A stretch of DNA of 64,000 nt from positions 124,001 through 188,000 of the forward strand of contig NZ_FOBF01000011.1 of the NCBI RefSeq assembly GCF_900109355.1. The letters run 5' to 3'. The position numbers and the translations under genes were made by a program. Each line of letters opens with the position of its first letter. The first letter of the stretch is position 1. This DNA comes from Nonomuraea pusilla (GTDB lineage: Bacteria > Actinomycetota > Actinomycetes > Streptosporangiales > Streptosporangiaceae). The notes under the pieces were generated by a model, which saw nothing but the letters and a program-made list of their open reading frames with translations, searched no databases and was not told the origin of the DNA. This document shows positions 8,844 through 16,772 of the stretch, piece by piece.

Positions 8844-10244
8844 TCACAGCGGCGGAGCGGTCAGGGGCGAGCGTGGGTCGCGGTGGGTGGAGCGGTCGCT
8901 CGCGGTGGGCCCGTCGCCGGTCACCGCGGCGGTGGGGCTGTGCGTGGCGCGGTCGTCGAGCGCCAGCCCGGCCGGTACGGGCCGCAGCGGGTCGGGCGCG
9001 TCGGAGGCGTGCAGGTCGGGCGGGAACGGCAGGTTGGCCGCGACGAACCCGGCGTAGGCGGGCAGCCAGCGCGGCGAGTCCACGGCCACGGCGGCGACGG
9101 TGCGTCCCTGGCGGCCGTAGGCGGCGACGAACCGGCCGTCGGCGACCGCTCCCTGAGTCACCACGACCTCGTCGGCGATCGTGGGCAGGCCCACGGACTT
9201 GATGTTCACGCCGAACTGGTACGACCAGAACGCGGGCAGCCCGCGATGGGGGCGCAGCGGCGCGGGCGGTTCGCGCAGCAGGTTGGCGGCGGCCGTCTCC
9301 GCCTGGCGCACCGCGTTGTCCCAGTGCTCGACGGCCAGCAGGAGCCCGTCGTAGTGCGGGTGCGGCCAGCGGGCGACGTCGCCGGCCACGTACACGTCGT
9401 CGGTGACGACGGCGTCGGCGTCGAAGGCGCGGCAGGCGGCGTCGCAGACCACGCCGCGCGCGTCGGCGGCCAGCCCGGACCCGGCCAGCCACTCGGTGTT
9501 GCGGACCGCGCCGAGCGCGACGACGGCCACGTCCACCTCGACGACGTCGCCGTCGGACAGGTACGCGGCGCGCAGCCGTCCCGAGCCGTCGCCCTCCAGC
9601 GCCATGACGGTGGTGTTGGCGCGCAGGTCCACGCCGTGCGCGCGCTGCATCCTGGCGGCGACGCTGCCGGCCGCGGCGCCCAGGGCCCCCGAGAGCGGGG
9701 CGGGGCCCCGCTCGGCGAGGGTGACGGGCAGCCCGAGCTCCCGGCAGACGGACGCGATCTCCGAACCGGTGAACCCGCCGCCGATCACGAGCACCCGGCG
9801 CGGACCGGCGGCGAGCGCGGCCCGCAGCCGTTCGGCGTCGTCGCGCCCGCGCAGCGTGAACACGCCGTCCAGCGCGGCCTCCTCGGCGGCGGGCCAGGGC
9901 CTGGCGCGGGTGCCGGTGGCGATGAGCAGCCGGTCGTAGCCGATCTCGCGGCCTCCGGCCAGCGTGACCGTCCGCGTGTGCGGGTCGAGCGCGGCGGCGG
10001 GCTCGCCGAGCAGCCACGTCGCCTCCAGGTCGGGGGCGCGCACGAGCGCGGTGTGCGCGGGCGAGGCGCGTCCGGCCAGCACCTGCTTGGACAGCGGCGG
10101 CCGGTCGTAGGGCTCGTGGGGTTCGTCGCCGATCAGCGTGAGCTCGCCGCGGAAGCCCTCGCGGCGCAGCGTCTCGGCGGCGCGCAGGCCGGCCAGCGAG
10201 GCGCCGACGATCACGACGCGGCCCGGCGCGGCGGGGCTACTCAC
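8844..10244 (-). CDS. FAD-dependent ferredoxin reductase
   Basis: This 466-residue pyridine-nucleotide-disulphide oxidoreductase is of the rubredoxin/putidaredoxin reductase type. The FAD-binding motif is VVIVGASLAGLRAAE near the N-terminus, and the NAD(P)-binding motif RVLVIGGGFTGSEIAS is near residue 150. DDVYVAGDVARWP is the second FAD contact and PAFWSYQFG starts the C-terminal domain. About 50 extra residues with no recognised domain trail the usual end. The GTG start at 10244 overlaps the end of the ferredoxin gene by 8 bp. It should pass electrons from NAD(P)H to that ferredoxin for the P450 downstream. Confidence 0.9.
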   Translation of the reverse strand: MSSPAAPGRVVIVGASLAGLRAAETLRREGFRGELTLIGDEPHEPYDRPPLSKQVLAGRASPAHTALVRAPDLEATWLLGEPAAALDPHTRTVTLAGGREIGYDRLLIATGTRARPWPAAEEAALDGVFTLRGRDDAERLRAALAAGPRRVLVIGGGFTGSEIASVCRELGLPVTLAERGPAPLSGALGAAAGSVAARMQRAHGVDLRANTTVMALEGDGSGRLRAAYLSDGDVVEVDVAVVALGAVRNTEWLAGSGLAADARGVVCDAACRAFDADAVVTDDVYVAGDVARWPHPHYDGLLLAVEHWDNAVRQAETAAANLLREPPAPLRPHRGLPAFWSYQFGVNIKSVGLPTIADEVVVTQGAVADGRFVAAYGRQGRTVAAVAVDSPRWLPAYAGFVAANLPFPPDLHASDAPDPLRPVPAGLALDDRATHSPTAAVTGDGPTASDRSTHRDPRSPLTAPPL

Positions 10245-10449
10245 CGGAGGGCTCCTCGGCGTAGGTGATCGCCTGCACGGGGCAGGCGGCCGCGGCGTGG
10301 CGCACCTCCTCGGCCAGCGCCCGGCCGGGCGCGTAGTCGTACTCGAGCGACTCGGCGCCGTGGAAGCGGAAGACCGACGGCGCGGCGAACACGCACTGCC
10401 CGTAGCTCAGGCAGCGGTTCAGATCGACGAGCACTCTCATGCGGGTCAC
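10237..10449 (-). CDS. P450-type small ferredoxin (3Fe-4S-like)
   Basis: This 70-residue acidic ferredoxin is of the kind paired with actinomycete P450s. Cysteines at C13, C19 and C55 (RCLSYGQC and ACPVQAI) give the three-cysteine pattern of 3Fe-4S ferredoxins, with tyrosine in the slot that would hold the fourth ligand. It is first in the operon with a reductase and a P450. GTG 10449 is used; ATG 10440 is an alternative and neither has a clear Shine-Dalgarno sequence. The redox partner role is inferred from gene order and is strongly typical. Confidence 0.88.
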   Translation of the reverse strand: MTRMRVLVDLNRCLSYGQCVFAAPSVFRFHGAESLEYDYAPGRALAEEVRHAAAACPVQAITYAEEPSGE

Positions 10450-10509
10450 GTTACGTACGGCCGGTCCAGGCCCTGATCAACGCCGTGCCAAGTGTCGGGT
10501 TGCGGCAGT

Positions 10510-10548
10510 AAACCTAGATGGTCTAGGTTTGCGCCTAGAGATCCTAGG
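10510..10548. promoter_or_regulatory. TetR operator repeats AAACCTAGA/TCTAGGTTT
   Basis: A perfect 9-bp palindrome AAACCTAGA-TGG-TCTAGGTTT (10510-10530) is followed by CCTAG-AGATC-CTAGG (10534-10548), which runs into another GGTTT. The three half-sites share AAACCTAG. They lie between the divergent P450 operon and the TetR gene, so one regulator could control both. Confidence 0.75.
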
Positions 10549-10570
10549 TTTCCGGTGACGGGGAGGCGCG

Positions 10571-11146
10571 ATGATGGCACGAGCGGGACTCAACGCGGAG
10601 CGGCTGACGGCGGCCGCCGCCGAGCTCGCCGACGAGATCGGCTTCGCCAACGTCACCGTCTCCGAGCTGGCCCGCCGCTTCGGCGTCAAGGACGCCAGCC
10701 TGTACTCCCACATCAGGAACCTTCAGGACCTGCGCACCCGGGTCGCCCTGTACGCGCTGCGCGACCTGGCCGACCGGCTCACCGACGCGACAGCCGGCAA
10801 GGCCGGCAAGGACGCCCTGGCCGCGTTCGGCGGCGCCTACCGGGCGTTCATGGTGCGCCACCCCGGCCGGTACGCCGCCTCCCAGACGCCGCTCGACCCC
10901 GAGGCGGTCGCCGGCTCCGAGGCGGTGCAGCGCGTCTTCCGCACCACCTACGCCCTCGTCACCGCCTACGGCCTGCGCGAACCCGACGCCACCGACGCCG
11001 TCCGGCTCCTGCGCAGCACCTTCCAGGGCTTCGCCGGCATCGAGGCCGCCGGGCAGTTCGGCCACCCGCGCCCGGCCGGAGAGTCCTGGAACAAGATCAT
11101 CGACGCGCTCGACTGCGCGCTCAGACATTGGCAGGTTTCCCCATGA
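10571..11146 (+). CDS. TetR-family repressor (WHG-type C-terminus)
   Basis: This 191-residue TetR regulator has the helix-turn-helix VTVSELARRFGVKDASLYSHI, followed by a C-terminal domain like TetR_C_33/WHG. Start codons at 10571 and 10574 are both ATG, preceded by GGGGAGGCG. It lies directly downstream of strong CTAGG palindromes, and its stop overlaps the start of an MFS exporter by ATGA. It probably represses its own operon and may also control the divergent P450 operon. The ligand is unknown. Confidence 0.87.
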   Translation: MMARAGLNAERLTAAAAELADEIGFANVTVSELARRFGVKDASLYSHIRNLQDLRTRVALYALRDLADRLTDATAGKAGKDALAAFGGAYRAFMVRHPGRYAASQTPLDPEAVAGSEAVQRVFRTTYALVTAYGLREPDATDAVRLLRSTFQGFAGIEAAGQFGHPRPAGESWNKIIDALDCALRHWQVSP

Positions 11147-12513
11147 CCACCCGCACCGAGCCCCCGCCGGGCCTCGGCCGCCCGCTCGCCGGGCTCGCCT
11201 GCGCCCTCGTCGTCGGCGCGTTCGCCGCGCTGCTCGACACCACGATCGTCGGCGTCGCCGTCCACACCCTCGCCGGCGCCTTCTCCGCCGACCTGGCCGC
11301 CACGCAGTGGGTGACCACTGCGTACCTGCTGGCCGTGGCGGCCGTCATCCCCGCCACCGGCTGGGCCGCCGCCCGCTTCGGCGCCGGCCGGGCGTGGACC
11401 GTCTCGCTCGCCGTGTTCCTCGCTGGGTCCGTGCTGTGCGGGGCCGCCTGGTCGCTGCCCAGCCTCGTCGCCTTCCGCGCCCTGCAGGGCGCGGGCGCGG
11501 GCATGCTCTTCCCGCTCAGCCGGATCATCGTCGTCGAGGCGGCCGGGCGCGAGCGGCTCGGCAGGATGATGGCGCTGATGGCGATCCCCGTGCCGCTCGC
11601 GCCCGTGCTCGGGCCCGTCGTGGGCGGTCTCGTCCTGGAGACGCTGTCGTGGCGCTGGGTGTTCTTCCTGAACGTCCCGTTCCTGCTGGCGGGCATCGCG
11701 CTGTCCGCCGCGTGCGTCCCCGGCGGGCGCCGCGACGGCGGCGCGCGGCTCGACGTCGCCGGCCTGGCCGCCGTCAGCGGCGGCGTCACCCTGCTCGTGC
11801 TCGGGCTGACCGGCGACCACGCCTGGCCCTCGGCGGCGGGCGCCGCGCTGCTCGGCCTGTACGCCTGGCGGCACGTCCGCGCCCGCCACGGCGGCCCCCA
11901 CGTCGTCGACCTCGGCCTGTTCCGCGACCGGGCGTTCAGCGCCTCCGCCGCCCTGGGCCTCCTCGCCAACGCCGCCCTGTACGCCGCCGTGTTCCTCGTG
12001 CCGCTGCTGTTCCAGCAGGCCGGGGGCACGGGAGCGCTGGGGGCGGGGCTCGTCCTCGCGCCGCAGGGGCTCGGCATGCTCGCCGCCGTGCTGGCGGCCG
12101 GGCGGCTGGTCGACCTGCGCGCCAACCCCCGGGCGCTCGTGCTCGCCGGGCTCGCCGCCGTCGCCGCGGGCACGCTGCCGTTCGTCCTGCCGTTCGCGCA
12201 GGACGCCTCCGCCCCTGGCGGAGTCACGCCGCTGCTCGCGGCGGCGCTGTTCGTCCGCGGCGCCGGCATGGCCTTCGCCGTCGCGCCCACCATGACCACC
12301 CTCTACCACTCGCTGCCAAGGTCGAGTACGGCCGACGCGACCACCGCCAACGCCGTCCTCCAGCAGGTGGGCGCGGCGGCGGGCACCGCGGCCGTCGCCG
12401 TCCTGCTCGACCGCGCCGACGGCTTCGCGCCCGCCTTCTGGGCGACGCTCGCCGCCGTCGCGCTGTGCGCCGTGCCCGCGCTCTTCCTCCCCGGCCAATC
12501 GACGGAAAGGTGA
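11143..12513 (+). CDS. MFS drug exporter, DHA2 type
   Basis: This 456-residue multi-pass transporter is closely similar in plan to the MFS protein at 3855. The first helix contains FAALLDTTIVGVAV and the motif A region is GWAAARFGAGRAW. Motif C is APVLGPVVGGLVLE, followed by LSWRWVFFLNVPF. The start ATG 11143 is coupled to the TetR stop (ATGA). A small FBP-domain gene follows immediately, giving a repressor-exporter-protection layout. Export of an inhibitory compound is inferred; no substrate residue is diagnostic. Confidence 0.88.
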   Translation: MTTRTEPPPGLGRPLAGLACALVVGAFAALLDTTIVGVAVHTLAGAFSADLAATQWVTTAYLLAVAAVIPATGWAAARFGAGRAWTVSLAVFLAGSVLCGAAWSLPSLVAFRALQGAGAGMLFPLSRIIVVEAAGRERLGRMMALMAIPVPLAPVLGPVVGGLVLETLSWRWVFFLNVPFLLAGIALSAACVPGGRRDGGARLDVAGLAAVSGGVTLLVLGLTGDHAWPSAAGAALLGLYAWRHVRARHGGPHVVDLGLFRDRAFSASAALGLLANAALYAAVFLVPLLFQQAGGTGALGAGLVLAPQGLGMLAAVLAAGRLVDLRANPRALVLAGLAAVAAGTLPFVLPFAQDASAPGGVTPLLAAALFVRGAGMAFAVAPTMTTLYHSLPRSSTADATTANAVLQQVGAAAGTAAVAVLLDRADGFAPAFWATLAAVALCAVPALFLPGQSTER

Positions 12514-12518
12514 CCACC

Positions 12519-13037
12519 GTGAACCCGCTCACCGAACGGCAGATCCGCGACTCGTTCGTCAACTGCTCCAAGGGGGAGGCCCGCCGCGCCGGGCTCCCGC
12601 CCCGGCTCGCCGACCTGCCCTGGCCGCGGCTCGACTTCCTCGGCTGGCGCGACCCCGGCGCGCCCGAGCGCGCCTACCTGGTGGCCGAACGGCCCGGCGG
12701 CCCCGTCGGCGTCGCGCTGCGCCTCGCCCAGGACGTCCGCAGGAGCTTCACCAAGAGCACGATCTGCTCCGTCTGCCTCACCCCGCACAGCGGCGCCGGC
12801 GTCGCGCTGTTCGCCGCGCCCCGGGCCGGCGAGCGCGGTCGCCACGGCGACACCGTGGGGGCGTACATGTGCGCCGACCTCGCCTGCTCGCTGTACGTGC
12901 GCGGGCTGAAGCGCACCGACGGCGGCATCCGGCTGGAGGAGTCGCTGACGGTGGAGGAACGCGTCCTGCGCGCCGCGGCCAACCTGGACGCCTTCCTGGA
13001 GAAGGTGGTGGCGGACCGGGCGGGCGCCGCCCGGTAG
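12519..13037 (+). CDS. FBP-domain protein, FusB-like EF-G-binding zinc protein
   Basis: This 172-residue protein looks like the FBP/FusB family, whose characterised members bind elongation factor G and rescue it from fusidic acid. The C-terminal treble-clef zinc finger is visible as ICSVC and MCADLAC, spaced about 43 residues apart. The N-terminal part (ERQIRDSFVNCSKGEARR) is the expected helical region. GTG 12519 has GGAAAGG at suitable spacing; GTG 12510 overlaps the MFS stop. Coupling to an exporter and TetR suggests resistance to a translation-directed compound, which is inference. Many actinomycetes carry such proteins without known phenotype. Confidence 0.75.
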   Translation: MNPLTERQIRDSFVNCSKGEARRAGLPPRLADLPWPRLDFLGWRDPGAPERAYLVAERPGGPVGVALRLAQDVRRSFTKSTICSVCLTPHSGAGVALFAAPRAGERGRHGDTVGAYMCADLACSLYVRGLKRTDGGIRLEESLTVEERVLRAAANLDAFLEKVVADRAGAAR

Positions 13038-13076
13038 CGCGTCCTGACGGCGCACGCCCGTTATGCTCTCGGTGGC

Positions 13077-13706
13077 ATGAGCGAGCCGAACGACGACCGC
13101 GCCCCCGTGAAGACCCCGTCCGCCGGTCGGCCGCGCAGCGGCGAGGCCGACCGGGCGATCGCCGCCGCCGCGTTGAGGCTGCTGGCCGAGCGCGGGCCCG
13201 CCAGGGTGACGGTCGAGGGGGTCGCGGAGTACTCCGGGGTGGCGAAGACCACCATCTACCGCCGCTACCGCAATCGCCGTGAGCTGCTGCACGCGTCGCT
13301 GCGTTCCGTGGCCGACCTTCCGGAGCCCTCGCCGTCGCTGCCGGTCGCCGACCGGCTGGCGGTGCTGCTGGAGCAGTTCCGCGAGGGGGTCGAGAGCGTC
13401 GGGCTGCGGGTGGTGGCGACGCTGTTCCTGGAGGCCGAGGACCCCGAGTTCGCCGAGACGTTCCGGCAGTGCGTCCTGACGCCCCGGCTGGAGCTGCTGC
13501 GGCGCGTGTTCCGCGACGGCGTGGCCGCCGGCGAGCTGCGTCCGGACGCCGACTACCGCAGGGTGGGCGACATGCTGTTCGGGTCATACTTCGCCCGCTT
13601 CGCCATCGAGGGCGGGGTGGACCGGGAGTGGGCTCGTGCGGTGGTGTCGCTGGCGATGCCCTTGATCGAGCGGACCCCGCCCGGCCAGGGCGGCCAGGCC
13701 CCGTGA
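13077..13706 (+). CDS. TetR-family regulator
   Basis: This 209-residue TetR protein has the helix-turn-helix VTVEGVAEYSGVAKTTIYRRY, followed by TetR_C-like sequence. A TATGCT hexamer lies a few bases before ATG 13077, consistent with a leaderless transcript. It is convergent with a glycosyltransferase gene 52 bp beyond its stop. That gene's start is preceded by a perfect 11-bp palindrome which this regulator might bind, but the link is only positional. Confidence 0.85.
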   Translation: MSEPNDDRAPVKTPSAGRPRSGEADRAIAAAALRLLAERGPARVTVEGVAEYSGVAKTTIYRRYRNRRELLHASLRSVADLPEPSPSLPVADRLAVLLEQFREGVESVGLRVVATLFLEAEDPEFAETFRQCVLTPRLELLRRVFRDGVAAGELRPDADYRRVGDMLFGSYFARFAIEGGVDREWARAVVSLAMPLIERTPPGQGGQAP

Positions 13707-13758
13707 CCCTCGCCCCGCCCGGCGTCCCGCGTGGTCGCCGCCGGCGTGTGCGGCGCGA

Positions 13759-15099
13759 TCAGCGGGGCGGGCCGAACGTGGCCCGGAGGTGCCGCCACAT
13801 GCGCTCCGCGGCCGCCCCCTTGCCGTCGCCGCTCCTGATGGACGCGGCCAGGTCGCCGGCGCGGCGCCGGTAGGAGGGCGTGCCGAGCACGGTCTTGACG
13901 GCCTCCCTGATCACCGGTGCCCGCCAGCGCCGTGCCGGGATCCTGATCCCGGCACCGCGTGCGGCCACGTGATCGAGGTTGATCTGCTGCTCGACCTGCA
14001 TGGCGACGCCGATGATCGGGGTGCCCGCGGCGAGCGCGGTCTGCACGGTGCCCTGGCCGCCGTGGCCGACCACGAGGTCGGCGAGCGCGTTCACGGTGGG
14101 CGCGGGCACGAACGCGTCGGTGATGACGACGCCGGGACGCTCGGCCACCTGGGCCCGCGCCTCCTCGATCGGGCAGACCGACGGCGAGGCGAGGATGACG
14201 GCGTTCCAGGGGTCGCCCGCCGTGCCGGCGACGGCGCGGACCGCCTCCAGGAAGGCGTCCTTCGTTCCCGAGCTGCCCATCGTGCAGAAGATCACGGGGA
14301 CGTCGTCGCCGGCCGTCAGGACGGCCCGGAGGGCGGGATCCAGGGCCGCGGGCCCGTCCCCAGGCGCTCCGGGCGCGAACAGCGGGCCGGTGATCGCCAT
14401 GTGCCCGGGGACCACGCAGTCGGCGTAGAACTCGGGCAGATCGTTGACGAGGGTCAGGTCGGCGCGCAGCATCTCGAAGATCGTCCTGGGTGGCTCGCCG
14501 GGCCAGCCGCACGCGGCGATCGCCTCGCTCAGCCGGCGCTGCGTGAACGCGCCGAGCCCCGTCTTGACGCCCGCGGGAACCATCCTGACGATCGTCTCGC
14601 GGACGGGGCGCGGCAGCCTGGGGAGCACCGGGACCACGTCGGGAAGGTCCCGCAGCAGGCCGCCCGCCACGCTGGCCGGGTCCAGCGGGATCGGCAGGAA
14701 GCACATCGTACGGATGCCGAGCAGCCGGGCGGCGATGTTGCCGAACGGCCAGAACCCGTGCAGGACCACGTCGGGCCGCAGCGCCTCCAGGGCCTTGCGC
14801 TCGCCTTCGACGAGCTCCCGTGCCAGGGCGGCGGACCCGACGATCTCGGGCGGATCCCACTGCAGGTCATGGGCGATGCTGCGGCCCTCCAGGCGGGGCG
14901 CGCAGTGTGTGATGCCGAATCCGGCCCGCCGGATCATCGGCTCGAACCGGCTGCCGTGCGACAGGAACGTGACGTCCAGGTCCCAGCCGTCGGGCGTGCG
15001 CTCCCGCAGCCCGTGGGCCAGTTCCACGGCGCGCGTCGCCTCGCCGGCGTCCTGGAGGGCCACGGCGACGGCCATACGAAGACTGATCATGCCGGGCAT
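13759..15099 (-). CDS. GT1-family glycosyltransferase (MGT/YjiC-like)
   Basis: This 446-residue GT-B fold enzyme resembles macrolide and UDP-glycosyltransferases. The C-terminal donor-binding signature is VVGHGGQGTVQTALAAGTP, followed by the nearby E-Q pair in VEQQIN. The N-terminal acceptor half starts with a Rossmann-like segment and GLRERTPDGWDLDVTFLSHG. Such enzymes glycosylate small hydrophobic molecules, often to inactivate or tailor antibiotics. ATG 15099 directly abuts a palindrome; ATG 15090 or 15075 are alternatives. The gene is isolated, apart from a convergent TetR gene. Confidence 0.83.
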   Translation of the reverse strand: MPGMISLRMAVAVALQDAGEATRAVELAHGLRERTPDGWDLDVTFLSHGSRFEPMIRRAGFGITHCAPRLEGRSIAHDLQWDPPEIVGSAALARELVEGERKALEALRPDVVLHGFWPFGNIAARLLGIRTMCFLPIPLDPASVAGGLLRDLPDVVPVLPRLPRPVRETIVRMVPAGVKTGLGAFTQRRLSEAIAACGWPGEPPRTIFEMLRADLTLVNDLPEFYADCVVPGHMAITGPLFAPGAPGDGPAALDPALRAVLTAGDDVPVIFCTMGSSGTKDAFLEAVRAVAGTAGDPWNAVILASPSVCPIEEARAQVAERPGVVITDAFVPAPTVNALADLVVGHGGQGTVQTALAAGTPIIGVAMQVEQQINLDHVAARGAGIRIPARRWRAPVIREAVKTVLGTPSYRRRAGDLAASIRSGDGKGAAAERMWRHLRATFGPPR

Positions 15100-15126
15100 A
15101 TTACGCTACGGTCGTCGTAGCGTAAT
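15100..15126. promoter_or_regulatory. Perfect 11-bp operator palindrome before glycosyltransferase
   Basis: ATTACGCTACG (15100-15110) and CGTAGCGTAAT (15116-15126) flank a 5-bp spacer. The palindrome touches the first possible start codon of the glycosyltransferase, so a bound protein would block its promoter or a leaderless start. The TetR at 13077 is the nearest candidate ligand-responsive binder. Confidence 0.7.
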
Positions 15127-15189
15127 AACGGCGTGCGGGAAACCCGTGGGGATGGTGCAATGAGGCCACGCGGCGGGCGCCCGGCGGTG

Positions 15190-16146
15190 TCAGAGGCCGC
15201 TGCTCGGTGGTGTGCTCCCTGGAGTTCGCCGGCCGGTCATGTCGAGGAAGAGCCTGAGTAGCGCGACGACGGTCCGCGGCGCGTCCTCGGGGCTGTAGTG
15301 GCCGGTGGCGGGCAGTTCGCTGACGATCCCGTGGGGGAAGGCGGCGCGGAACAGGGGCAGGAAGTGTTCGGCGGCCAGGGTGCGGTCCTCGGCCCCCCAG
15401 ATCGCGAGGGCCGGGATGCGGGAGGCCCGGTCGCGGGCGGCGGCCGTGGGCTCCTCGAACCGGTGGGCGCCGAGCGCGAAGCCCTTCGCCCAGCCGAGGG
15501 CGCCGGCCGCCTCGGCGGGGGTCGGGAAGGCGTCGGCGTAGGCGCGGATCCACGTCGGGGTGATGATCCGGTTGTCGTGGAAGCCGTTGAGCTTGAGCGT
15601 GCTGAGGATGTTGTAGCCGAGGCCGCCGAGGGTCCCATCGAGGCTGCCTTCGGCCTGGGCGCGCGCGATCCAGGTGAACCAGGGGGCCTGTGCCGCGTTG
15701 GCGGCCAGGGTGGCGGCGAGGTCCTGCTGCCCGAAGGGCGTGGGCCCGTTCAGGCTGACGACGCTGGCGATCCGGTCGGGGTGGCGGGCGAGCAGGCCCA
15801 TGCCGACCGGGCCGCCGAAGTCGTGCATCACCAGGGTGATCTCGCGCAGGTCGAGATCCAGGACCAGCGCTTCGAGGTTGTCGACGTGGTCCTGGAGCCA
15901 GTAGGTGCGCTCGGCCGGGGTCTCGCTCTTGCCGAAGCCCATGTGGTCGGGCGCGATGACGCGGTGCGTGGGCGACAGGCCGGAGATCAGGTGGCGGAAG
16001 AGGTAGCCCCAGGTGGGCTCGCCGTGCAGGCAGAGCACCGTGGGGCCGGAGCCCTCGTCCACGAAGTGCATGCGGAATCCGGCGGCGGAGCTGAAGTGCG
16101 GCGGGAACGGGAACGTTCCTTCGAAGGTCTCGCCTGCGTCGATCAC
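15190..16146 (-). CDS. Alpha/beta hydrolase, haloalkane dehalogenase-like
   Basis: This is a 318-residue alpha/beta hydrolase. The nucleophile elbow is VMHDFGGPVG with aspartate as nucleophile, as in haloalkane dehalogenases and epoxide hydrolases rather than esterases. The oxyanion region HGEPTWGYLFR matches the dehalogenase HGEPTWSYLYR pattern. A likely acid is in WGAEDRTLA and the histidine in ATGHYSPED. GTG 16146 has CGAGGAG eight bases upstream; the longer ATG start would run across the regulator promoter. It is divergent from an HxlR regulator, which probably controls it. Substrate is unknown. Confidence 0.85.
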   Translation of the reverse strand: MIDAGETFEGTFPFPPHFSSAAGFRMHFVDEGSGPTVLCLHGEPTWGYLFRHLISGLSPTHRVIAPDHMGFGKSETPAERTYWLQDHVDNLEALVLDLDLREITLVMHDFGGPVGMGLLARHPDRIASVVSLNGPTPFGQQDLAATLAANAAQAPWFTWIARAQAEGSLDGTLGGLGYNILSTLKLNGFHDNRIITPTWIRAYADAFPTPAEAAGALGWAKGFALGAHRFEEPTAAARDRASRIPALAIWGAEDRTLAAEHFLPLFRAAFPHGIVSELPATGHYSPEDAPRTVVALLRLFLDMTGRRTPGSTPPSSGL

Positions 16147-16209
16147 GGGTGGTGTCTCCTCGGACGGTGGCGGGTGGGGCGTGGGCAACCCTAGACCCAG
16201 GTGGTTTTT

Positions 16210-16242
16210 ATTTGCAACCGCGATAGTCTTCATTCGCAACCG
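16210..16242. promoter_or_regulatory. Direct repeats ATTTGCAACCG / ATTCGCAACCG
   Basis: Two 11-bp copies (16210-16220 and 16232-16242) differ at one base. Their starts are 22 bp apart, i.e. two helical turns. They lie between the divergent hydrolase and HxlR genes and are a likely binding site of the HxlR regulator. Confidence 0.55.
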
Positions 16243-16267
16243 GAGGACGAGCAGTGGAGGCACCCAG

Positions 16268-16735
16268 GTGACCAGGCCCCAGGCGAGCGCGACCCCCTGC
16301 CCCGTGATGCGGACCGTGGACCTGGTGGGAGACCGGTGGACGCTGCTGATCCTGCGCGACGCCTTCGACGGACCGCGCCGCTTCAGCCAGTTCCAGCGCG
16401 ACCTCGGCATCGCCAAGAACGTCCTCAGCGACCGGCTCGCCGGACTCGTGGCGGCCGGCATCCTGCGCACCGAGCCCGCCGCAGGCGCGGCGCCGTACCG
16501 GGCCTACGTCCTCACCGAGAAGGGCCAGGACCTGTTCGACGTGGTCATCGCGCTGCGCCAGTGGGGCGAGCGCCATGCCTTCGGCCCCGACGAGGAGTAC
16601 CGGCCGCTGATCGACAGGACCACGGGCGACCCGCTGCGGCGGCTGACGTACACGCGGCCCGACGGGACCGGCGTGCGTCCGGGTGAGACGGCGCTCGGCG
16701 AGCTCCGCCCCATCGGGGCACCAGGCTCCAGCTAG
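16268..16735 (+). CDS. HxlR-family transcriptional regulator
   Basis: This 155-residue winged-helix regulator matches the HxlR core: CPVMRTVDLVGDRWTLLILRD, RRFSQFQRDLGIAKNVLSDRL, then AYVLTEKGQDLFDVVIALRQWGE. GTG 16268 has GGAGG eight bases upstream; upstream in-frame ATG codons lie in the promoter of the divergent gene. HxlR proteins respond to small electrophiles or redox signals, and the neighbour is a dehalogenase-like hydrolase. Two near-identical 11-bp repeats in the spacer are a plausible operator. Confidence 0.88.
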   Translation: MTRPQASATPCPVMRTVDLVGDRWTLLILRDAFDGPRRFSQFQRDLGIAKNVLSDRLAGLVAAGILRTEPAAGAAPYRAYVLTEKGQDLFDVVIALRQWGERHAFGPDEEYRPLIDRTTGDPLRRLTYTRPDGTGVRPGETALGELRPIGAPGSS

Positions 16736-16772
16736 GCACCGCGCTTCGGGAGCCGGGCGCGCTCCGTCCGGG

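Noticed and set aside
8844..10017. Apparent 395-residue N-terminal extension of the P450 frame
   Set aside because: The extension is an out-of-frame shadow of the ferredoxin reductase gene; arginine-rich composition and the good start at 8832 show the true P450 begins there.
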